A model generated the notes under the pieces. The model was not told where the DNA came from, ran no database searches, and worked only from the letters and a program-made list of their open reading frames with translations. This document shows positions 1 through 5,544 of a stretch of 5,735 nt of DNA, piece by piece (the stretch's first letter is position 1; each line of letters begins with the position of its first letter). The stretch is from Brevundimonas sp. (GTDB lineage Bacteria; Pseudomonadota; Alphaproteobacteria; Caulobacterales; Caulobacteraceae), in the NCBI GenBank assembly GCA_020253595.1, contig JADCBH010000017.1:1-5735 (forward strand), read 5' to 3'. Both the position numbers and the translations under genes were made by a program.

Positions 1-6
1 ATCTAA

Positions 7-737
7 GACCAACACCCAATTTTCCTGGGTCGGGTACGGCAACATGTCGACGCCTGCCCTCTCACTTACTCCAGTCCCAACGTCCCCGACAAAACCGAGA
101 TCCTCGCCACGATGGTCTATGCCATCCTCACCGGCCAACGCCGCTACTCCCATATCACCGTCCTCAGCGGCGACACCGTCATGGCTGGCTTCTTCGGTGT
201 CAAGACCTTCCGCAGTGAAGACAGCGTTCGCCGAGCCTTTGAAGACGCTGATGACGACACCATCACCGCCTGGATCGATCAGCAGATGGACCGCACCTTC
301 GTCCCCTTGCTCGAACAGGAATGGGTGCTCGATCTCGACGCTACGATCAAGACCCTCTATGGCCTTCAGGAAGAGGCCCGCATTGGCTACAACCCCACCA
401 AGCCGGGCAGGAATGATACGGCGTGGAGAGGGAGTTGCAGGGTCGGACGCGCCAGCGGCGGGTGATCGTGTTGCGGAAGAAGTTGGCGGAACCGCCCGTC
501 AAGGTTTCGGGCAAAAGGAATGGGCAGGCTTGTTTGCCCGGGACGGTCGTTGAGCAGCCCAATGGCGATTGGTATGAGCATGCGGTGTTGGTGACGAGTT
601 GGGAGCAGAGCGATGTGCGGGTGTTGGCGCAGGCCTATCGGGACCGGGCGGACGCCGAGAACATGTTCGATGAGTTGAAGAATCAGTGGGGGTGGACGGG
701 GTACACGACGAAGGACCTGACGCGGAGCTTGCAATGA
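7..737 (+). pseudogene. Decayed IS4-superfamily (YREK) transposase
   Basis: This is a remnant of a DDE transposase in two frames. The first part (frame of position 7, recognisable to about 411) contains a motif of the LDLDAT...YG type, which carries the first catalytic Asp in IS4-type enzymes, followed by GYNPTKPGR. The second part (frame of 423, to the TGA at 735-737) contains YRDRADAENMFDELK, an exact Y-x2-R-x3-E-x6-K box carrying the catalytic Glu. The two parts meet abruptly near 411-420. From memory of the family, about a hundred residues including the second Asp are missing, so an internal deletion explains the frame change better than a point indel. The reading stops at ...TTKDLTRSLQ, where relatives continue with a further C-terminal stretch. 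A TAA at 4-6 breaks the frame upstream, so the N-terminus is also damaged or outside the window. It should be inactive. The exact subgroup (IS4 or IS1380-like) cannot be settled here. Confidence 0.85.
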
Positions 738-790
738 CCCCCGTTTTGTCGGTCCCGCTGGATCTCCATTGTTATCTTCCCGCCCCTGAA

Positions 791-833
791 TGATGGACAA
801 TTTGACAATATGTTTCTCTTGAATTGTCCATCA
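791..833. repeat. Perfect 12-bp inverted repeat, 19-nt spacer
   Basis: TGATGGACAATT at 791-802 is the exact reverse complement of AATTGTCCATCA at 822-833. In RNA the next pair (803/821) could add a U-G wobble. It lies between the dead transposase and the microprotein gene, about 70 bases before that gene's start. No run of T follows, so it is not a typical intrinsic terminator. It could be an operator, an mRNA hairpin in the 5' leader, or the relic of a small mobile element. The repeat is certain; the role is unknown. Confidence 0.75.
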
Positions 834-882
834 CTACTGGATTATTCTCCTGGTATACCATCCGATGAACCAAGAGTTTGTC

Positions 883-891
883 GGTGGAAGG
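883..891 (+). promoter_or_regulatory. Ribosome binding site choosing the start at 901
   Basis: GGTGGAAGG ends nine bases before ATG 901, a good Shine-Dalgarno distance. It directly abuts ATG 892, so that codon is a poor candidate. The earlier ATG at 865 has no purine-rich stretch before it. Confidence 0.55.
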
Positions 892-900
892 ATGATTACA

Positions 901-1128
901 ATGGTAAAACTATCTCCGCAACAATTAGCCGTGGCCATTTCTTGCCTTGGCATTGGTCTCCACCTAGCCTTACCGCAGCAGCTAACCGCGGCGCAATGTA
1001 AGAACTGTGTTGGACCAGCCGCTGTCAACGGGGTTTGCGAGCCAGACCCCACTGGCTACCCGATCTGCCAAGGCTTCGGTCCAGGAGGAGGGTGCTACTT
1101 GCACGGCAGTATTCATGAATGTAACTGA
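901..1128 (+). CDS. Secreted six-cysteine microprotein, function unknown
   Basis: The 75-aa product begins with a Sec signal peptide. Lys3 is followed by a hydrophobic core (about residues 9-24), and cleavage is likely around LTAA near residue 31. The remaining peptide of about 43 residues holds six cysteines (C33, C36, C46, C56, C65, C74), spaced x2, x9, x9, x8 and x8, with a Gly-rich GPGGG before C65. This regularity suggests up to three disulfides or a metal- or cofactor-binding fold. A seventh Cys (C15) lies in the signal peptide. No lipobox precedes C33 (it reads TAAQC), so a lipoprotein is unlikely. I do not recognise the family. It may be the first gene of a cluster with the TonB-C-like protein and the thioredoxin-rhodanese downstream, whose CPDC site would face the same compartment. 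A longer form from ATG 865 is possible but leaves the signal peptide less well placed. Confidence 0.65.
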   Translation: MVKLSPQQLAVAISCLGIGLHLALPQQLTAAQCKNCVGPAAVNGVCEPDPTGYPICQGFGPGGGCYLHGSIHECN

Positions 1129-1163
1129 TTGCGCGCAATGCCGGGCCCATTTCGACGAACTGT

Positions 1164-1182
1164 GGGAGTCGGCTCGGCTCCC
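1164..1182 (+). other. Short hairpin between the first two exported genes
   Basis: The sequence can fold as a 7-bp stem (GGGAGTC with GGCTCCC, one G-U pair) around the 5-nt loop GGCTC. It lies in the 79-nt gap after the microprotein stop. No T tract follows, so it is not a classical terminator. It might act as an attenuator or mRNA stability element, or have no role. Confidence 0.35.
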
Positions 1183-1207
1183 TTCCGCAAGAGCGTTAGT
1201 CAAGTCT

Positions 1208-1702
1208 ATGTCCAGTTGTAGCTTCCTCCTATACGCTCTTCTACTTCTTTCGCCAGTAGTCGCACAGTCTCCGCCGACTACACTTCAAGAACCTGGCCTA
1301 CGCTCCTTGGTTCTTGAAAGCCCGGCTCCAACATATGACGGCCTTGCACCCACACGCGAAGGTGTATCAGTCCTAAACCTCCTACTCTCAGACAGTGGAA
1401 CGGTCGAAAGCATTACGATACTGGAGGCGCCTGACGACGCAGCACGAGACGCCCTTATACGTGCACTACATCACTGGCGGTTTAAGCCGATGGGCAGCGG
1501 GAACCGCCTCATACGGGTTGCTGGAAAGTTAACCTTCTACCATTATAGAGACCATGGACAATGGACAATTCAGAGCCCCTCCCGTCACACGCACCGCCGC
1601 TTCATTCAACAGAAGCCTCGCAGAGCCTTCCTCCGGACACTGCAACGAACAATGTTCGCTCGCCGTTGCAAACCCCAGTCATTATTAGTACGGGCGTGTT
1701 AG
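1208..1702 (+). CDS. Exported protein with TonB C-terminal-like domain
   Basis: From ATG 1208 the product is 164 aa. Residues 1-20 form a signal peptide or N-terminal anchor (SFLLYALLLLSPVVAQ). Residues about 50-111 resemble the TonB C-terminal fold: strand GVSVLNLLLSDSGTV, strand ESITILEAP, a helix ending in ALHHWRFKPM, then a strand ending in KLTFYHY. The W-R-F-K-P tail of the helix is typical of that family. There is no long Pro-rich linker, so this is not a standard energy transducer. It is more likely a short periplasmic TonB-C-like protein of unknown partner. About 50 Arg-rich residues after the domain overlap the next gene and look like run-through of an open frame. The frame stays open upstream to 1007, with an alternative ATG at 1115. 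I prefer 1208 because it puts the hydrophobic segment at the N-terminus, but no clear Shine-Dalgarno supports it. Confidence 0.6.
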   Translation: MSSCSFLLYALLLLSPVVAQSPPTTLQEPGLRSLVLESPAPTYDGLAPTREGVSVLNLLLSDSGTVESITILEAPDDAARDALIRALHHWRFKPMGSGNRLIRVAGKLTFYHYRDHGQWTIQSPSRHTHRRFIQQKPRRAFLRTLQRTMFARRCKPQSLLVRAC

Positions 1703-2472
1703 TTATCACCATACTTTTCATCGTTTGGCAGAGGGTTGTTCTTCCGGCAACTGAAGTACATAGGCCCACCACCGAAGAAATTCCCATCATCATCGATGTC
1801 GAACGCCGTGTTAACCTGACTAACTGGAAATTCACCCAACATCGTAAAACACTTCTCATGTTCACATCAGAGAACTGTCCAGATTGCGATATCCAGAAGC
1901 CATTTCACGAAGAGGCAGTTCAAAGAGGTAAAGAATTGGGGATACCTGTGATCTCAGTAAGGCCACCGGGCCAATCGGATGCCGACTTCGCGGCACCTCA
2001 TACTCGCTACAGCACCGCTAGGTCCTTCGGGATTCCTTACCTGCCAGCTATGGTTCTCGTTAGCACAGTCGGCACAGTGCAAGAAGCTCGGCTCGGTCTA
2101 ATGACCAATCCGGAGAGACTCGATCTTCTCAACAGACTTGGCCGAACAGCAGTACCATCGCCCATTAACGGTGAAATTGCAGAGGAGCTCTGGCACCGTC
2201 TCCCACGTCACGACTTTCAACTAATCGATATTGGCGCTCGCGAGGAGTCATTTAATAGTCGACGGCCCGGTTCCGTGAACATTCCTCATGACGAACTCGA
2301 TATGCGGGCAAGAGGAGAACTCGACCAATCACATTCTATAGTCATCGACTGCACCCATATACATCCGATATGGTGCGACGCAAGTAGGCGGACACTGCGC
2401 AATCAAGGCTTCACTTCCACTGTCATATTAAACCGTGGAGCGCACGTCCCAAGAGGGTGTGTCTCTCACTAG
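1561..2472 (+). CDS. Membrane-anchored thioredoxin-rhodanese fusion
   Basis: The 303-aa product has a short polar N-terminus (1-38), one transmembrane helix (about 40-61, VIISTGVLVITILFIVWQRV), a thioredoxin-like domain (about 75-195) and a rhodanese-like domain (about 204-300). The thioredoxin part has strand TLLMFTSENCPDC with the redox pair C106/C109, and GIPYLP, where P162 is the likely cis-proline. The rhodanese part shows FQLIDIGAREESFNSRRPGSVNIP and then VIDCTHIHPIWCDASRRTL with C264 as the likely catalytic Cys. The loop after it has no Arg or Gly and ends in a second Cys (C272). Both domains probably face the periplasm. The TAG at 1546-1548 closes the frame upstream, so ATG 1561 is the first ATG; AGAGA lies nine bases before it. 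The gene overlaps its upstream neighbour by 142 nt. Inferred role: thiol-disulfide exchange or sulfur transfer in the envelope, perhaps on the cysteine-rich peptide encoded upstream. Confidence 0.8.
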   Translation: MDNSEPLPSHAPPLHSTEASQSLPPDTATNNVRSPLQTPVIISTGVLVITILFIVWQRVVLPATEVHRPTTEEIPIIIDVERRVNLTNWKFTQHRKTLLMFTSENCPDCDIQKPFHEEAVQRGKELGIPVISVRPPGQSDADFAAPHTRYSTARSFGIPYLPAMVLVSTVGTVQEARLGLMTNPERLDLLNRLGRTAVPSPINGEIAEELWHRLPRHDFQLIDIGAREESFNSRRPGSVNIPHDELDMRARGELDQSHSIVIDCTHIHPIWCDASRRTLRNQGFTSTVILNRGAHVPRGCVSH

Positions 2473-2580
2473 CCCCCATATCTCTTAGTCCGGCCTCGCC
2501 TCAAGCCCGCAGTGACTCGCTTCGCAGCCATACATGTCAGTGTTCAACATAACTTCGCGACTGTGCGTATCACGAGGATC

Positions 2581-2598
2581 TGGCGCAGGTTTGATGCA
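2581..2598 (+). repeat. Left terminal inverted repeat of the ISL3 element
   Basis: TGGCGCAGGTTTGATGCA matches the reverse complement of 4279-4296 (TGGCGCAGGTTTGGTGCA) at all but one base. Similarity stops at both edges. This end lies just beyond the transposase stop codon. Confidence 0.85.
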
Positions 2599-2601
2599 CA
2601 G

Positions 2602-4251
2602 TTAAGATGCGGGCACAGGTAGAAGGCGAGCGCGCAGTAATTCGGTACTCCCGCGCCCGTACATCTGCCGTTTGAGTGCTTTCAGCTTGTTGACTTGGCC
2701 TTCCACTTGGCCGTTGCTCCACGGCATCGTCACCGCATTCTCCACGGCTGCTTCATCCCGTCGCAGAAACTGGACGAAACGTTCCAATCGTTCGAAGCCG
2801 GAGTTCTCGACATCCTTCATCCATTGCTGCAACTTTGCCTTCGAGGAACCACGGAGAAGGCCTCGGAACCGCAGCAAAAACCGGCGAAGCGTGCCGATCT
2901 GCGGATTATTTCCCTTCAGCGTTGCCACCGTTTGGGCCTGTTGGCCAGTAAACTCACCTGGGTGTTTGGACAGTAGTGCGGCTGCCACCTGAGGGGCAAG
3001 CCGACGGGAGGGAGTGACAACCGGCGCAATAGGGACATTATGAGTCAAAGAAGAAACAGGTGGAATGGAACGCCAGGGGGAAAGCAACTCATCCAGCGCT
3101 GAGTAGGAGCCGATATACCCTTGCTCCTGGACCTCTTTCAGCAGGTCCTTAACGCGCCGGCAACCCTGGTTCCATCGCTGGGCGAGATAGTCCCGGAACG
3201 CCGCCGGCATGCCTGGCCGCGGTTCCATACGGCGGCGCTCGGGAAGATAGCCCAGTCGCGTCCATGTTTCCACCCGGCACCGCCCAATACCGGTTGCGCG
3301 CATAATTTGCTGGTTATTCCTGCCCTGGCGGTGCAACGTCATCACTTGTTCGAACCATGCTTGCACGACGGCCCGCTGGGCCTGTTGAGCGGATTGCCGT
3401 TCTGTGATCGTTGCGATCGTGCCGTCTGTCGCAGGAACGACAGGGACTTCACCAGCCGGACTCGCCACGACCGGAATGAGTAGGGCGTCCAGCATCGGCG
3501 TGAGCTGCGCTTCTACCGCCTCTACCAAGTTTTGTATTAGGTGAAAACGATCAGCCACCTGTACAGCTTGCGGTGCCCCGCGCCTTGTTCCCTCGGCGTA
3601 GAGACCGAGCCGGTCCCGGCTAACCACGACGATGTCGGGGTGCTCCGTCAGCCAATCAGCGAAAGAATCTGCCGACCGGTCTGGCAGAACGTCAATCACG
3701 CAGCGGCGTTCCAAGTCCACAAGTATCGTTCCATAGCTATGCCCCTTGCGCCAGGCCCAATCATCAACGCCCAGAATGCGCACGGGCGGGGCCGGGATAG
3801 CCCGCCGGGCCATCTTTTTGACGTGCCGTAGGAGCGTGTCACGACTTGCCGCCATACCCAACCGTTTGGCCAGTCGCTGAGCCGGACGACCACCAAGAGC
3901 ATGGCCAAGTAGTTCTACGATGTGACCAGAGCGAACGGTCCGCTGAGCATTTGGAAGGCAAAGTTCGGGCAGCCGCTCCCCGAAGATTTTGCGGTTACAG
4001 CTTGCGGCGCGGCAGCGCCAGCGGCTGAGATGTAGATTCAGGATTACGGACGCGCCCTGAAGCGGCAAATCTCGCAAGGAGCGCCCATAGCGACTGTGCC
4101 GCGAACGAGATCGGGTTTGACAGTCTGGGCAAACGGCTGTGTTATGCCCTTCGGCCTCCACAATCCAGCCCTCGTCGGTTTTAGTGAGATTGAGCAACTT
4201 CAGCGGCCCCAACGAATGAAGGAGCTCCCGGCAATGTGGCACAGTAGACAT
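2602..4251 (-). CDS. ISL3-family transposase, apparently intact
   Basis: This is a DDE transposase of 549 aa that moves the surrounding element. The N-terminal zinc-binding domain has CPDC (C41/C44) and a second pair, C80-x4-C85, after a WRCRAASC stretch. A helical DNA-binding segment follows. The catalytic core shows ILGVDDWAWRKG (first Asp near 163), VVVSRDR (second Asp near 213) followed by VADRFHLIQN, and the last acidic residue in MPWSNGQVEGQVNKLK (E517). The C-terminus MYGRGSTELLRARLL is characteristic and complete. An in-frame GTG at 4299 would give 16 more residues, but it lies outside the inverted repeat, so it cannot belong to the element. ATG 4251 is inside and is preceded by AGGA, though at a short spacing of 3 nt. 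No frameshift or internal stop is present, so it may be functional. Confidence 0.93.
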   Translation of the reverse strand: MSTVPHCRELLHSLGPLKLLNLTKTDEGWIVEAEGHNTAVCPDCQTRSRSRHSRYGRSLRDLPLQGASVILNLHLSRWRCRAASCNRKIFGERLPELCLPNAQRTVRSGHIVELLGHALGGRPAQRLAKRLGMAASRDTLLRHVKKMARRAIPAPPVRILGVDDWAWRKGHSYGTILVDLERRCVIDVLPDRSADSFADWLTEHPDIVVVSRDRLGLYAEGTRRGAPQAVQVADRFHLIQNLVEAVEAQLTPMLDALLIPVVASPAGEVPVVPATDGTIATITERQSAQQAQRAVVQAWFEQVMTLHRQGRNNQQIMRATGIGRCRVETWTRLGYLPERRRMEPRPGMPAAFRDYLAQRWNQGCRRVKDLLKEVQEQGYIGSYSALDELLSPWRSIPPVSSLTHNVPIAPVVTPSRRLAPQVAAALLSKHPGEFTGQQAQTVATLKGNNPQIGTLRRFLLRFRGLLRGSSKAKLQQWMKDVENSGFERLERFVQFLRRDEAAVENAVTMPWSNGQVEGQVNKLKALKRQMYGRGSTELLRARLLPVPAS

Positions 4252-4266
4252 CAGTCCTAGGGTAGC

Positions 4267-4319
4267 GGCCTGGCCATTTGCACCAAACCTGCGCCACACC
4301 CCGGTAAATGGCGCAGGCC
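4267..4319. repeat. Inverted repeats straddling the right IS border
   Basis: CCTGCGCCA at 4288-4296, the tip of the right terminal repeat, is followed 12 bases later by its perfect inverse, TGGCGCAGG, at 4309-4317, outside the element. A longer alternative pairing joins 4267-4279 (GGCCTGGCCATTT) with 4306-4319 (AAATGGCGCAGGCC), with a single bulged base. The two pairings are mutually exclusive. The sequence beyond 4318 does not continue like either IS end, so a second full copy is not present. Transcripts entering the element from the right would carry this structure ahead of the transposase start. Confidence 0.6.
4279..4296 (-). repeat. Right terminal inverted repeat of the ISL3 element
   Basis: Read on the minus strand this is TGGCGCAGGTTTGGTGCA, matching the left end with one mismatch. 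It lies 27 bases upstream of the transposase start and probably overlaps or adjoins the transposase promoter. Confidence 0.85.
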
Positions 4320-4538
4320 AGGAGTGTGAGCAGTTGGATTGATCCTGGAAAGTGCGAAAACACTCGCAAGTGGGCGGTTCCCGCTACCTCGGCTTGCACG
4401 AAAGAGTGGCTCCCCGTGATCGTTCGACGCGGATACTGTTGATCCAAAGCTTGAAAAGTCTTTTACTCAAGGCATGCTCCCTAGAGACCGTTTGCACCGG
4501 TTCTCTGGCCTCCATCGCGCAAAGCTGGTATCTCCCGT

Positions 4539-4558
4539 TGATATCACCATCGATATCA
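4539..4558. promoter_or_regulatory. GATATCA pair, candidate operator of the XRE gene
   Basis: TGATATCA at 4539-4546 and CGATATCA at 4551-4558 form a near-exact direct repeat with a 12-bp period. Each contains the palindrome GATATC, so the pair is also symmetric. It lies 87 bases before the XRE start, in the AT-rich part of the spacer, where an autoregulatory site would be expected. Helix-turn-helix dimers often bind paired palindromic half-sites. Binding is an inference. Confidence 0.35.
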
Positions 4559-4632
4559 GTGATGAGAATAGTAATGATAGTGCTGATAATAATGAAGTTG
4601 CGATTATTTCGAGGGCGCAGGACGATGGAGTC

Positions 4633-4637
4633 GGAGG
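4633..4637 (+). promoter_or_regulatory. Ribosome binding site choosing the start at 4645
   Basis: GGAGG lies seven bases before ATG 4645, an optimal spacing. It supports this start over the upstream in-frame ATG at 4474, which would add 57 residues with no recognisable domain. Confidence 0.75.
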
Positions 4638-4644
4638 CAATCAG

Positions 4645-5160
4645 ATGCTAGATATTGGAGCACATGTAAAGGAATTGCGGGTCAACCGGAAGATCACCCA
4701 GAAGGAGTTGACGGCTCGCATGGGAACTGTATCGACTAGCTACCTGGCGAATCTGGAGAGTGGCCGAATTCAGCGGCCAGGCCGCGATAAGCTCTCCCGG
4801 ATCGCAGAGGGGCTCGGGGTGTCTTTAGACCAATTGATCAAGGGAACGACTGCGGAGACGACAGTAGCCGAAAATGACCGAAAAGGCTCTCGCGTCTGGT
4901 GCTACAACAAGCATTGCCCCGAAGCCAGAACTGCTGCTGGCGGGGTATGGGCTGGCGGCCTCTCCTTGGCTGCGTTTAACGCAAGGGGCGAGCCGGTTCA
5001 CTACTGCCAGGTGTGCGGTTCGCTCTTGCTTCAGACCTGTCCATCCTGTAATCGAGTGATCGAAGGCGAGGGCATTCCTTTTTGCACGGGATGCGGGAGC
5101 GACTTGCAGCAGGATTGGATGATGCAAGACGACATGGACAGGGATTCTTCCGGCCGCTAG
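4645..5160 (+). CDS. XRE-family HTH protein with two zinc ribbons
   Basis: The product is 171 aa. Residues about 6-66 form an XRE/Cro-type helix-turn-helix: KITQKELTARMG, then STSYLANLESG as the recognition helix region, then LSRIAEGLGVSLDQLI. A polar linker (67-82) leads to eight cysteines in four pairs: C86-x4-C91, C121-x2-C124, C132-x2-C135 and C147-x2-C150. This is the pattern of two consecutive zinc ribbons. The acidic tail (DWMMQDDMDRD) ends the protein. XRE domains bind DNA as repressors or activators of plasmid, phage and toxin-antitoxin genes. What the ribbons bind (nucleic acid, protein or only structural zinc) cannot be told. It has no partner gene close by: the next plus-strand start is 384 bases on. 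The GATATCA pair upstream may be its own operator. The HTH and ribbon calls are firm; target genes are unknown. Confidence 0.88.
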   Translation: MLDIGAHVKELRVNRKITQKELTARMGTVSTSYLANLESGRIQRPGRDKLSRIAEGLGVSLDQLIKGTTAETTVAENDRKGSRVWCYNKHCPEARTAAGGVWAGGLSLAAFNARGEPVHYCQVCGSLLLQTCPSCNRVIEGEGIPFCTGCGSDLQQDWMMQDDMDRDSSGR

Positions 5161-5544
5161 CCCCCAAGAGAGCGGTGCCCGTATTTATCAATCTGTGAGC
5201 AATTGAGAACTTTTGCGTGATCCTGGTGCCTCTCACGCGTGCGCTATTCGATCCTGTCTCTTTCGTGCGCCAGTCAGTTCTAACGCTGCATCATGGCAGG
5301 CCGCGCCGGGTGATCAACGGGCTGCTATGTCTGCAATGGCGCAGCGCCGGGCTGGGATTATATGGCCTTGACGGATTAATCAGTTCTTGGGCTTGTCCCG
5401 GCCATACCAGTAGCCTGCCGTTGCTACCCCCGCTCTCGGCGATGGCCATGGGTGCAGCGGCGAGTAGGCCGCACACCCGAGATTCAAAGGGCGGGTAAAG
5501 ACTTGACCGCCGCGACCAACCTCGTTAACGAAAGGACGATGGAT
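5161..5544. other. Long spacer without a supported gene
   Basis: About 380 bases separate the XRE gene from the methylase-like gene. Open frames exist on both strands (for example plus 5217-5498 from GTG, minus 5380-5652), but they lack ribosome binding sites, domains and convincing composition. A small perfect palindrome, GGCGCAGCGCC, sits at 5338-5348. TTGACC at 5503-5508 resembles a -35 box, but no good -10 follows at the right distance. The leader of the methylase-like gene probably lies at the right end. Confidence 0.45.
5531..5536 (+). promoter_or_regulatory. Ribosome binding site of the methylase-like gene
   Basis: AAAGGA lies eight bases before ATG 5545 but only two before ATG 5539, so 5545 is the better start. 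The two starts differ by two residues (Met-Asp). Confidence 0.6.

Larger units (their letters stand above)
2581..4296 (-). mobile_element. ISL3-family insertion sequence, 1716 bp
   Basis: The element is bounded by 18-bp terminal inverted repeats at 2581-2598 and 4279-4296 that match at 17 of 18 positions. It holds one complete transposase gene on the minus strand, with 21 bases between the left tip and the stop codon and about 45 between the right tip and the start. Length and layout fit the ISL3 family. The eight bases outside each end (CGAGGATC and CACCCCGG) do not match, so the usual 8-bp target duplication is not visible. A later rearrangement on one side would explain that. The true outer edge may lie one base inside the stated ends, because many elements of this family begin with GG. 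Confidence 0.85.
4297..4644. other. Non-coding region between IS and XRE gene
   Basis: I can support no gene here. The first 25 bases hold the inverted repeats at the IS border. The part from about 4535 to 4615 is clearly more AT-rich than its surroundings and probably carries the control region of the XRE gene, but no convincing pair of -35 and -10 boxes was found. Two open frames run through on the plus strand (from 4352 and 4474), both lacking ribosome binding sites and recognisable domains. Confidence 0.5.

Noticed and set aside
44..553. Plus-strand open frame of 169 codons over the dead transposase
   Set aside because: Its low-complexity Ser/Pro-rich translation is the shifted reading of the transposase remnant, which has real family motifs in the other two frames.
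1083..1092. Strong Shine-Dalgarno-like AGGAGGAGGG
   Set aside because: It lies inside the microprotein gene, where it encodes the Gly-rich stretch before C65. The nearest start in the next gene's frame (ATG 1115) is 22 bases away.
1561..1570. ATGGACAATT here repeats ten bases of the inverted repeat at 793-802
   Set aside because: A single shared 10-mer is expected by chance in a window of this size, so no link was claimed.
4252..4299. GTG start giving a 565-residue ISL3 transposase
   Set aside because: The GTG lies outside the right terminal inverted repeat, so the extension would not travel with the element.
4474..4644. 57-residue N-terminal extension of the XRE protein
   Set aside because: It adds no recognisable domain and has no Shine-Dalgarno, whereas GGAGG sits seven bases before ATG 4645.
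4352..4651. Plus-strand open frame from a GTG, with a hydrophobic stretch near its end
   Set aside because: There is no ribosome binding site or domain. The hydrophobic run comes from AT-rich DNA, and the frame overlaps the well-supported XRE start.
5152..5185. Possible terminator after the XRE gene
   Set aside because: The stem (GGCCGCT with AGCGGTGCC) is short and bulged, and only a weak T-rich stretch follows, so it is below a level I would annotate.
5217..5498. Plus-strand open frame of 93 codons in the spacer before the methylase-like gene
   Set aside because: It has no ribosome binding site, no domain, and a composition like random GC-rich DNA.
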